NCBI RefSeq assembly: GCF_900115475.1
Contig: NZ_FOWP01000008.1
Coordinates: 62,001 to 126,000, forward strand
Reading direction: 5' to 3'
Length of the DNA: 64,000 bases
DNA from: Ectopseudomonas composti
GTDB taxonomy: Bacteria > Pseudomonadota > Gammaproteobacteria > Pseudomonadales > Pseudomonadaceae
The notes under the pieces were generated by a model. That model did not search any database. It worked only from the letters and a program-made list of their open reading frames with translations, and had not been told where the DNA came from. This document shows positions 17,545 to 24,869 of the stretch, piece by piece. How positions within the stretch are numbered: position 1 is the stretch's first letter; every line of letters begins with the position of its first letter. Both the position numbers and the translations under genes were made by a program.

Positions 17545-17648
17545 AGCTTCGAGCTCCTTCCACTTCGTGAGAGTACGGATACAGCGAGGATAGTGAGCCA
17601 TTGTCCATGCTCATTCCCTTGGTTGCCGCCCCTATTACTTTGCCTACA

Positions 17649-17770
17649 GGTACAACACAGGTACAGTACCTAGCTGCGGGCACCTAGGCAAAACTAGTCA
17701 AAACTCCATGTAATCAGCTAGTTAAGACTATTGTACCCTAGCCCATCCTAGCCCATCCTAGCCTAGACTT
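17649..17770. promoter_or_regulatory. Putative integrase/excisionase binding region, right end
   Basis: GGTACAACACAGGTACAG (17649-17666) matches the left-end 18-mer at 3723. It is followed by many CTAG words, including the direct repeats CCTAGCCCATCCTAGCCCAT (about 17738-17762). CTAG is rare in Pseudomonas DNA, and its clustering at both island ends (4837-4932 and here) suggests recombination-protein binding sites. Confidence 0.5.
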
Positions 17771-17795
17771 TACTGGACTCGGTGAGTTAAACACC

Positions 17796-17870
17796 GACTC
17801 ATAATCCTTTGGTCCACGGTTCGAGTCCGTGTGGGCCCACCACCTTCAAAGCCGCGCATTGCGCGGCTTT
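17796..17870. repeat. attR: right copy of the 75-bp repeat with partial tRNA
   Basis: Exact copy of 3603-3677. It contains the tRNA from the anticodon arm to CCA (17796-17842) plus the terminator hairpin, but no 5' half, so it is not a functional tRNA. Confidence 0.95.
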
Positions 17871-17933
17871 CGCCTTTCTGGATGACTGGTCAAGGATATT
17901 TCACAAAACGCCAACGTCCACAAGTCGTCCACA

Positions 17934-18614
17934 TCAATCTCGCGGCTCCAGGTATACCGCCCGCATAAACCTATTGAAGGACTTCAGAAGATCCTCAAGA
18001 AAAATCGAATACTGAGTCAGCTTTTTCATATCGCCACGCTTCGTGTAGACGGTGTTTACTGTGAGGTGATCTAAGCCGACCAAGTCGTATGACAGAGCTA
18101 CCAGGGGGTGATGAGCGAATGAATTCCTCATGTTGATCAAGTGCTGAATGAACTGACCGTGATTATCCCTTAATGCAACCAGGGCATCCTTAGTAGGGCC
18201 AGCCGAACAACTATCAATTGCGTTCACCTCCGAGACACGAATCACCCCTGTCTCAAGATAAGCCGCAGAGCGGCCCTCAAGCCGTAACCACTCGTAGGCA
18301 AAAAATTCGTCAACCGCCCTTTTCATGTGTATCACCACGTCCTCTAAAACGAAAATCAGGCATGTCACGTCATGCGCTGATATTGCTTCGAACCTCCTAG
18401 AGAACATGGCCTCGGCTTCTGTTACACGCTTTTGCATGTAATGCAAACGAGATGAAACCGATAACGCCATAACACCATTAAAAATACTGGGGACTCCTGG
18501 GGTGTTGAAGAAGTCCATAGATCCGATCTGGATTACTGAAAGTTCTCCTGTGATGTCATTGCCCAAGGAAACATCCACCTCCTCATACTCACACTGCCAC
18601 TGCTGATCATCCAT
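17934..18614 (-). CDS. Possible HEPN-type protein
   Basis: This 226-residue protein has the segment INMRNSFAHHPL near 173-184, which fits the R-x4-H signature of HEPN ribonucleases within a helical context. The N-terminal half is of unknown type. HEPN proteins act as RNases in toxin-antitoxin and phage-defence systems, but no partner antitoxin gene is adjacent. GGGAG lies 8 nt before ATG 18614, and the gene begins 5 nt after the stop of a broken integrase on the same strand. The motif alone is short, so the assignment is tentative. Confidence 0.45.
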   Translation of the reverse strand: MDDQQWQCEYEEVDVSLGNDITGELSVIQIGSMDFFNTPGVPSIFNGVMALSVSSRLHYMQKRVTEAEAMFSRRFEAISAHDVTCLIFVLEDVVIHMKRAVDEFFAYEWLRLEGRSAAYLETGVIRVSEVNAIDSCSAGPTKDALVALRDNHGQFIQHLINMRNSFAHHPLVALSYDLVGLDHLTVNTVYTKRGDMKKLTQYSIFLEDLLKSFNRFMRAVYLEPRD

Positions 18615-18618
18615 GGGC

Positions 18619-18737
18619 TTAGCTCCCTCTTAGTGGCTGTGTCGCCAGCGGATTCAGGTTCACCACATCAGCCACCAGGGCTGAAGTGGGCGTACTTCTG
18701 CGTCATGGCCAGGGTGGCGTGGCCGAGGACGCGCTGG
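18619..18737 (-). pseudogene. Decayed 3' end of a tyrosine integrase
   Basis: The minus strand encodes QRVLGHATLAMTQKYAHFSP, the His...Tyr end of an XerC-like integrase. A small indel shifts the frame before LVADVVNLNPL, which normally follows. Everything upstream is missing and replaced by unrelated sequence beginning with the GGGGACAGACTAC motif. It is a relic of an older insertion at the same tRNA hot spot. Confidence 0.75.
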
Positions 18738-18744
18738 GGGAACC

Positions 18745-18757
18745 GGGGACAGACTAC
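18745..18757 (+). repeat. GGGGACAGACTAC motif, left of the defence block
   Basis: This 13-mer joins the broken integrase to the Fic region. Close variants recur in the same orientation at 25967-25978 and 26030-26042. Similar words are known near REP-associated/Y1-type transposase remnants in Pseudomonas; here no transposase is present. Confidence 0.45.
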
Positions 18758-18870
18758 AATTCTCGCCAACGAGATATCCAGCGCACTTCACCGTGAAATG
18801 TGGCCCAAGGGCTACAAAAGTCCAAGGAAATGCAAAACCTGTAGCCCACGGGCTACACGGACGATTAGAC

Positions 18871-18935
18871 AGTGAGCCGAATAGCCGGCATTATCGGCTC
18901 ACTGAATGAGCCGAATAGGCTCACTAATCGGCTCA
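18871..18935. promoter_or_regulatory. Fic operator: repeated TGAGCCGA half-sites
   Basis: AGTGAGCCGA (18871-18880) and its exact complement TCGGCTCACT (18894-18903) are followed by a second pair, TGAGCCGA (18907-18914) and TCGGCTCA (18928-18935). The four half-sites end 15 nt before the Fic start, suggesting autoregulation through the C-terminal winged helix of Fic or control by another repressor. Confidence 0.65.
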
Positions 18936-18950
18936 CAGATAACCGCCCTT

Positions 18951-20096
18951 ATGAACGACCCGCTCTGGATCTGGCAGCAAACCAACTGGCCGCACTTCAG
19001 CTGGCAAGCCGAAGCGCTGGCACCGCTGCTGCGCGCTTGCGGCCAGGCTCAGGGACGTTTGTTGGGAATGCTCGGTGCGGTGGGCAGTGACACCGAAGTG
19101 CAGAGCAGCCTGGATGCCATGCTGCAGAACATCGTCGCCTCTTCAGCCATCGAGGGCGAGCAGCTGAACGTCGGTTCGGTGCGCTCATCACTGGCGCGGC
19201 GCTTGGGGCTGAACGAAGAAGGCCGTACCACCTCGCGCTCCGAAGGCCTGGCAGAGCTGCTGCTCGATGCCACTCACGCACATCAAGAGCCGCTAGACGA
19301 ACAACGATTGTTCACCTGGCACCGCTGGCTATTCCCTAGTGACGACCAACTGCTGGCTCGACCATTACACATCGGCGCGCTGCGCGGCGAAGAACCCATG
19401 CAGGTGGTTTCAGGTCGCATCGACCGCCCGACTGTACATTTCGAAGCCCCTCCCCGCGCGGGGTTGGAAGCGCAACTGGCGGACTTTCTCACCTGGTTCG
19501 AGAGCAGCCGCGGCGATGCCAGCCTCGACCCCTTTCTGCGTGCCGGCATCGCCCATTTCTGGTTCGTCACCCTGCACCCATTCGATGACGGCAACGGCCG
19601 CCTCACTCGTGCCATCACCGACCTGGCATTGGCCCAGGGCGAACAGCAGGCCATCCGCTTTTACGCCATGTCCGCTAGCATTCTCGACGACCGCGCCGGT
19701 TACTACCGCATTCTCGAAGCCAGTCAGAAAGGTGGGCTGGATATCACCAACTGGCTGCAGTGGTTTCTCGAAACATTGCTCAAGAGCCTGGAGCAGGCCC
19801 TTGCTCGTATCGACCGCGTGCTGGTGAAGGCTCGCTTCTGGCAGGCACACCGCAGCCAAACGCTATCTGCGGAGCAGATCAAAGTGCTTAACCGCCTGCT
19901 CGATGGCGGCGAGCGCGGTTTCGAAGACGGTATAAGCGCAGCCCAGTACCAAGCAGTGGCCAAGGTTTCCAAAGCAACCGCGACCCGCCATCTGAGCGAC
20001 CTGCTGGAAAAAGGCTGCCTTGCCCGGCTACCGGGCGGTGGGCGCAGCACGCGCTACCAAATCGTCGGGCAGGTAATCTCATCACTAGACGCGTAA
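18951..20096 (+). CDS. Fic family protein (AMP-transferase) with C-terminal winged helix
   Basis: Fic enzymes transfer AMP (or related groups) from nucleotides to target proteins. This 381-residue protein starts with the DUF4172-type segment MNDPLWIWQQTNWPHFSW, has the N-terminal inhibitory-helix motif SSAIEGE (near 64-70), and an intact active-site motif HPFDDGNGR (near 208). The C-terminus carries a winged-helix-like DNA-binding domain (about 310-375). Class II self-inhibited architecture is therefore complete. The ATG at 18951 is chosen by the usual N-terminus; the frame is open to 18906 through the operator. Four half-site repeats lie just upstream. Biological target unknown. Confidence 0.9.
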   Translation: MNDPLWIWQQTNWPHFSWQAEALAPLLRACGQAQGRLLGMLGAVGSDTEVQSSLDAMLQNIVASSAIEGEQLNVGSVRSSLARRLGLNEEGRTTSRSEGLAELLLDATHAHQEPLDEQRLFTWHRWLFPSDDQLLARPLHIGALRGEEPMQVVSGRIDRPTVHFEAPPRAGLEAQLADFLTWFESSRGDASLDPFLRAGIAHFWFVTLHPFDDGNGRLTRAITDLALAQGEQQAIRFYAMSASILDDRAGYYRILEASQKGGLDITNWLQWFLETLLKSLEQALARIDRVLVKARFWQAHRSQTLSAEQIKVLNRLLDGGERGFEDGISAAQYQAVAKVSKATATRHLSDLLEKGCLARLPGGGRSTRYQIVGQVISSLDA

Positions 20097-20330
20097 TCCA
20101 ATACATTGCTCGGATGGAAAATAAATCCGTCCCCCTTTTCCAGTCCTCTTTTCCAAGAATAGGCCAGAAGCGGTCATAGCCGTCTGAAGAACTCGCCGAT
20201 TCTGGGGCCTAGATTCCTGTATACCTTTCTTGAGAGCATCCACTGAGCTGCATGACAAACCGAAAATTGCGAGAGTGTATTTATTTTGGTACAGTTCGAC
20301 TCATTATTGTCTTTCTTTTGGCTCTTGTAA
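20097..20330. other. Intergenic region between fic and the methylase operon
   Basis: No gene is visible. A GGAAAATAAATCCGTCCCCC stretch (about 20115-20134) resembles the flank motifs of Y1/REP-type elements. The sequence turns AT-rich from about 20260 and presumably holds the promoter of the XRE-methylase set, though I could not identify clear -35/-10 boxes. Confidence 0.4.
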
Positions 20331-20603
20331 ATGAATCAACAAATGGCTGAGATTGCCGAGCAACAACCCTTTCTTATAAGAACGTCAATAGCTGGCGAGA
20401 TCAAGCGTGCTATTTCGGGACAAATTAAAGCAATCATGAATCGCGATAATATTTCCCAAGCTGAACTAGCCCGCAGAATGGGGACTAGTCGGGCAGTAGT
20501 TCGCCGACTTCTAGATGACGAGGATATTTCTGTAACTTTGGCTACTATCAGTAAAACGGCTCTAGCATTGGACCTGAGCGTCCAAATTGAGCTGAAAGGT
20601 TAA
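20331..20603 (+). CDS. XRE-type HTH regulator, probable control protein of the methylase operon
   Basis: This 90-residue protein carries a classical helix-turn-helix, ISQAELARRMGTSRAVVRRLL (about 44-64), in an XRE/Cro fold with an unusual N-terminal extension of about 30 residues. Small XRE proteins directly upstream of DNA methylases act as controller proteins that delay or balance expression. The methylase starts 40 nt downstream. ATG 20343 is an alternative start. Base composition is AT-rich like the genes that follow. Confidence 0.8.
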   Translation: MNQQMAEIAEQQPFLIRTSIAGEIKRAISGQIKAIMNRDNISQAELARRMGTSRAVVRRLLDDEDISVTLATISKTALALDLSVQIELKG

Positions 20604-20642
20604 AGCCTCTGAAGCAACCATAAATATAATTTGGATTTATTA

Positions 20643-21827
20643 ATGACGACGAAGTTCGCCAGCTTATTTTCAGGGTGTGGTGGGTTAGATCTAGGATTCA
20701 TTCAGGCTGGATTTAAATGCATAGCTGCATTCGACATTGACAAAAATGCAGTGGAAACTTACAAAAAAAATATTGCAAATCATGTGCATCAACTTGACAT
20801 TGGAAAGGACATTGACGAAGTCGTTAGCAAGGTCAAAGGAGCTGACGTTCTAGTGGCAGGGCCGCCTTGCCAAGGTTTTTCCACCGCAGGAAAGAATGAC
20901 CCTAAAGACTTACGAAACTCGCTATTACTTAAAACTGCAGAAATAGCAATTAAGTCTCAACCAAGGGTTGTCTTGATAGAAAATGTCAAGGGTCTACTCA
21001 GCCCTCAATTCAGAGGGTACCTTAATACTTTAATCAAGCAGCTCTCCGACAACGGTTATAGCGTTACGTTTAGGGTCGTCAAAGCTACAGAGTTTGGAAT
21101 ACCGCAAAACAGAAGCAGAGTGATAATCTTAGCTGCGCGCAATGCACAGCCAATCGATTTGAATTTTCCAAAATATCGACTTAAAACTTTAAAAGAAATC
21201 TTAAGCGGACTTGAAAGCACAAGCTCAAATAAATTTCGCCCACTTGCCGTCGACAGTATCGAGGCAAGAATAGCTCAGCATATCCAGCCTGGTCAGAAAT
21301 TATCGAATGTGCGAGGGGGAGAGGCTGCTGTTCATACATGGGATATTCCTGAGGTCTTCGGGTATGTCAGTGAGCACGAAAAGGCTGTGCTTGAAAGCAT
21401 AATGCTTGTACGCAGGCAAAAAAGAAGACGGCCGACAGGAGATGCCGATCCTGTACTACCTCAGGATATAAGCCAAGCGGTTGGCTTTCCAGCAGACAGA
21501 GTCTTAGAAAATTTGATTACTAACGGTTATGTCCGAAAAGTAGATGATTGCTATGATCTGACCAACACATTTAATGGCAAATTTCGTCGTTTGAAATGGG
21601 ATGGACTTGCCCCAACAGTAGACACGCGTTTTGGCCAGCCCCGTTATTTTCTACATCCTACCGAACACAGGGGCTTTAGTGTTCGCGAAGCAGCACGGAT
21701 TCAAGGGTTTCCCGATTCTTTCCACTTTGATGTGTCTGATTCTGTAGCGTACCGATTAGTTGGTAACGCCGTCCCCCCTCCCATGGCTAAAGCTATAGCG
21801 CTGCTGATAAAAAAATCAAGATTTTAG
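20643..21827 (+). CDS. DNA (cytosine-5)-methyltransferase
   Basis: This 394-residue enzyme transfers methyl from SAM to C5 of cytosine in a specific DNA site. Conserved motifs appear in order: I FSGCGGLDLGF (8-18), IV GPPCQGFS with the catalytic Cys (near 77), VI IENVKGL (near 114), VIII PQNRSRV (near 156), IX and X (RIQGFPDSF near 353; LVGNAVPPPMA near 374). Between VIII and IX the target-recognition region includes a winged-helix-like piece (ISQAVGFPADRVLENLITNGYVRKV). No restriction endonuclease is adjacent. It is followed after 7 nt by the phosphoribosyltransferase gene, so modification probably marks self DNA for the downstream proteins. Codon use is AT-rich, indicating transfer. Confidence 0.93.
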   Translation: MTTKFASLFSGCGGLDLGFIQAGFKCIAAFDIDKNAVETYKKNIANHVHQLDIGKDIDEVVSKVKGADVLVAGPPCQGFSTAGKNDPKDLRNSLLLKTAEIAIKSQPRVVLIENVKGLLSPQFRGYLNTLIKQLSDNGYSVTFRVVKATEFGIPQNRSRVIILAARNAQPIDLNFPKYRLKTLKEILSGLESTSSNKFRPLAVDSIEARIAQHIQPGQKLSNVRGGEAAVHTWDIPEVFGYVSEHEKAVLESIMLVRRQKRRRPTGDADPVLPQDISQAVGFPADRVLENLITNGYVRKVDDCYDLTNTFNGKFRRLKWDGLAPTVDTRFGQPRYFLHPTEHRGFSVREAARIQGFPDSFHFDVSDSVAYRLVGNAVPPPMAKAIALLIKKSRF

Positions 21828-21834
21828 GTGGGAA

Positions 21835-22827
21835 ATGCAAAGCGAATTTATTGAACAAGTTTCTAGCTGGATTAACGCAGACCCTGACAATCTTTTGGGG
21901 CTTAGAGGCCTAAAATCGAAAATTGACTTCTTGACAGAAATTTTATATGGAGAATACAGGCCTACTCTTGCAGGGACTCATGGCGAATTTAAGTTTCGCC
22001 TTGCACAGTGGGTAGCTTCTGCGTCCAATGACGCTCAAAGAAAATTAATGTTTATGCTGCTTGATTATTTATTCTTTGTTGGCAAGCATGAATTTGACGC
22101 TATGTACATGACCGCATATAGCCGGCATATAGCGCAATGGATAATTTTTAAGGAAAAAATAAATCTATCTGCTTGTTCGGCCTGGGATGAAGCAAGATCA
22201 GCATTAAATAAAACACTATACACTGCGATCACTGACAGCTTTAACATAGGCGACTTTATAAGATTAAACAGCATTCAAGGCATTAGCACTCGCTTTATTT
22301 GGGAACAGGCTTTAAAAATAGACTGGGACCCGGGAAAGTTTGAAAGCAATGCGATGACAGGCAAGAATAAAATTGTTCTGCTAGAAGACTTTGTTGGCAG
22401 CGGTAGCCAGATGCACAACTCTGTAATTGCAGCATGTGAACTTCCTAGTAAGCCACAAGTGTTACTGTGCCCCTTAATAATTTGCCCCACGGGGGCTGAC
22501 CTGGCACGACATTTATGCCTGAAATACGAAAACCTTACTTACAGCCCTGTTCTCGAACTTAGTAGAAAAGACTTCGTTGCACCAAAAGCTCAAACAGGCG
22601 AGCCTGCATTGTTCAATGAAATTCGAAAACTGGTAACAGATGTTCATCCCTATGTATCTGGCAATAAGTCTTGGCTTCAAAATTATGGCCCATTCGGTTA
22701 TGGGGAAACAGGCGCGTTAATAGTTAAATATGACAACTGCCCCGACAACACACTACCTCTGATTCATCGTAAATCAGATACACCGTGGAATCCTCTATTT
22801 TTTCGCGTATCGAGAGAGGCTTTATGA
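21835..22827 (+). CDS. PRTase-CE-like phosphoribosyltransferase of a predicted conflict system
   Basis: A 330-residue protein whose centre holds VLLEDFVGSGSQM (about 180-192), a variant of the PRPP-binding loop of type I phosphoribosyltransferases with the two acidic residues (ED) and a small-residue loop. The surrounding sequence (KIVLLEDFVGSG...) matches the PRTase-CE group predicted in bacterial conflict systems together with ORC/CDC6-like ATPases. AGGTGGG precedes ATG 21835, and the stop overlaps the next ATG by 4 nt. It may modify a nucleotide or a nucleic acid end on activation. Motif and context agree; the reaction is unknown. Confidence 0.7.
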   Translation: MQSEFIEQVSSWINADPDNLLGLRGLKSKIDFLTEILYGEYRPTLAGTHGEFKFRLAQWVASASNDAQRKLMFMLLDYLFFVGKHEFDAMYMTAYSRHIAQWIIFKEKINLSACSAWDEARSALNKTLYTAITDSFNIGDFIRLNSIQGISTRFIWEQALKIDWDPGKFESNAMTGKNKIVLLEDFVGSGSQMHNSVIAACELPSKPQVLLCPLIICPTGADLARHLCLKYENLTYSPVLELSRKDFVAPKAQTGEPALFNEIRKLVTDVHPYVSGNKSWLQNYGPFGYGETGALIVKYDNCPDNTLPLIHRKSDTPWNPLFFRVSREAL

Positions 22828-24869
22828 GCGTACAAAGAAATCCTTTCGTTGATTTGTATGTAACAGAAAGCATCTCAGCTGATACGTTTGTAAAAGTTTT
22901 TAGCACTGCCTTGCTGGACGAAGCAGATACCCTTGCACTTTACCAGCCAGGCAACGTTATTTTGATCGGCCTGCAGGGCTCAGGTAAGACCGCGCTGCTT
23001 AACTTGCTTAAGCCAGAAGTTTTGATTGCATATAAACGAGCTAATGTAGCTTGGCCTTTACCTGAGCGCTGCGCGCGCTTCATCTCAGCTGGAATTAATC
23101 TTTCAAAAAGTGGGGCAATGGATTTCGGTCAGCGCCCCATTGAACCAAATATGGCGAGCGAGGATCGGCGCTATGCCCTGTACTTCGCAGATTTCTTAAA
23201 CTATTGGATTGTCGACGACTTACTGCAGTCTATAGAAACTCTTACAAGTGCTACCGAAGAAAAAATATCAGAATTTTTAGGACTTAAAGTATCCAGCGAA
23301 ATTCTAGATTCTTTTGCAAGCGATTTAGCGAAAAATAGATGCTGGTTAGGCGCGCTATCGGCGCCTGAAAATTACTCCGCACTCAGGGAAGCGCTCGACA
23401 AGAGAATTCTTGAGTATCGAAACTTCCTAAACTACAACACCGACCAGCTTCCAGCCTCACTAAAAAGCACAAAGACCAGTGTCGGGGAGCCTATTAGCGT
23501 TACAGTTGAACTTCTTCGAAAACATGGAATCCTGCCTGAAGATCTACCTGTGCTTATTCGAATTGATCAATTCGAAGACTTGATGGGACTTGAAGAGGTA
23601 ACAGACCAAAAACTGCGCGTTGAATATCGCGCAGTGGTTTATAAAATGCTAGGCACGCGCGACTCGCGTCTTTCTTACCGAGTGGGTGCTAGACCCTATG
23701 CAGTACAGCAAGATTTTAGAATGCTTGGGACGTCATCAGTTATTGAGGAGCTTAGAAATTACACCATAGTTGATATTGACCGTATTTTACGCAGAAAAGA
23801 ACACTCACGCGGTATTTTCCCTAAATTTGTTGAGGATGTATTTAGCAAGCGACTAATTGAGGGGGGGTATGAGCCACCGCCGAATGCCAAATCTTTAATT
23901 AGTTATGTCTTTGGAAAGAAGCCTCGCCCTGAAGATAGGGCTCGCAATTACGCAAAGGAGTCGGTTGATGGCGTAATTGACAGAGAGCCTAACTGGCCAG
24001 TTGATGCAGCTAAATTCCTAAATGATTTGGCGCGTAGCAATCCTATTTCAGCGAAGTTAGGAGAAGCATGGCTACGCCAAAAATTAAGAAATAAGCCAAC
24101 TACAGATTTCGATATCTCAAAATGTGAATGGGAATCACCAAAACGTAAGTGGTGGAAAAAAGAACGAATCGAACAAGCACTGCTACAGATTGCAGCTGGA
24201 AGAAAACAGCGCATGGTATGGGCTGGCGACGCTGACATACTATCTTTGTCCGGCGGCAATATTTTAGTTTTCCTTAGCATTTGTCAGCTTATATGGGCGG
24301 AACATCTGCGTAGTGGCGCAGTTACGACTTCTGAAGTTCCAGAAATTCATTCTAGAATACTTCAGGATCTTGGGATTCAGCAGGCAAGCGAGTATTGGTA
24401 TCGTAAGCTGCGCGCAGATCCCAATGGAGGTGATGACAGGCATAGGTTTGTTAGTGTATTAGCAGGGGAGCTACGAGTTTCTCTGCGTGATGACAAGCGA
24501 ATGTCTTATCCTGGCGCCAATGGTTTTTCTCTATCTGATCGAGTTGCTGAGAAAGATACAGAGGTAAGTTTATTTCTCGATTTATGCACTGCATACGGCG
24601 CATTAACTGTTTCCAGACATACGCCAAAAGTTAGCTCGCGAGGGCAGAGCAAAAAATGGTATTTATTTCCTATCCTGTCGCCATACTTTCAATTACCGGT
24701 AGCGCATACAAAAGAGCCGGTGTATAGCAATGCAGATCAGATTAGAAAGTGGTTGGAAAAGGCGAATATCACCCTGCAAAATATTAACAAAATTAACCAG
24801 AGACAGAAGTCTATTGAAGCGCCTGTACAACAGATGTCGCTACCCTTTGATGGCGTAAAAAAATCATGA
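22824..24869 (+). CDS. ORC/CDC6-like AAA ATPase, partner of the phosphoribosyltransferase
   Basis: This 681-residue protein starts MSVQRNPFVDLYVTE, has Walker A GLQGSGKTALL (about 50-60) and a Walker B-type strand LIRIDQFEDL (near 243-252), followed by sensor-like segments and a long C-terminal half with a winged-helix-like end. Proteins of this type (ORC-CDC6-like ATPases) are found beside PRTase-CE genes and probably sense DNA or assemble on it. ATG 22824 overlaps the preceding stop (ATGA), and its own stop overlaps the next start in the same way, so the three proteins are made together. AT-rich. Confidence 0.75.
   Translation: MSVQRNPFVDLYVTESISADTFVKVFSTALLDEADTLALYQPGNVILIGLQGSGKTALLNLLKPEVLIAYKRANVAWPLPERCARFISAGINLSKSGAMDFGQRPIEPNMASEDRRYALYFADFLNYWIVDDLLQSIETLTSATEEKISEFLGLKVSSEILDSFASDLAKNRCWLGALSAPENYSALREALDKRILEYRNFLNYNTDQLPASLKSTKTSVGEPISVTVELLRKHGILPEDLPVLIRIDQFEDLMGLEEVTDQKLRVEYRAVVYKMLGTRDSRLSYRVGARPYAVQQDFRMLGTSSVIEELRNYTIVDIDRILRRKEHSRGIFPKFVEDVFSKRLIEGGYEPPPNAKSLISYVFGKKPRPEDRARNYAKESVDGVIDREPNWPVDAAKFLNDLARSNPISAKLGEAWLRQKLRNKPTTDFDISKCEWESPKRKWWKKERIEQALLQIAAGRKQRMVWAGDADILSLSGGNILVFLSICQLIWAEHLRSGAVTTSEVPEIHSRILQDLGIQQASEYWYRKLRADPNGGDDRHRFVSVLAGELRVSLRDDKRMSYPGANGFSLSDRVAEKDTEVSLFLDLCTAYGALTVSRHTPKVSSRGQSKKWYLFPILSPYFQLPVAHTKEPVYSNADQIRKWLEKANITLQNINKINQRQKSIEAPVQQMSLPFDGVKKS

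Larger units (their letters stand above)
3603..17870. mobile_element. 14.2-kb tRNA-integrated genomic island
   Basis: The element is bounded by exact 75-bp repeats. Next to the left repeat lies a phage-type integrase pointing inward, and matching 18-bp putative integrase arm sites occur near both ends. Cargo includes a primase-like Rep, a KAP NTPase, a second tyrosine recombinase with a TraG-N-containing operon, a MobB-like protein and several unknowns. No relaxase, coupling protein or full secretion system is present, so it is at most mobilisable or carried by a helper element. Confidence 0.9.

Noticed and set aside
17796..17842. Possible second tRNA gene at the right island end
   Set aside because: Only the 3' part from the anticodon arm onward is present, so it is the attR copy and not a full tRNA.
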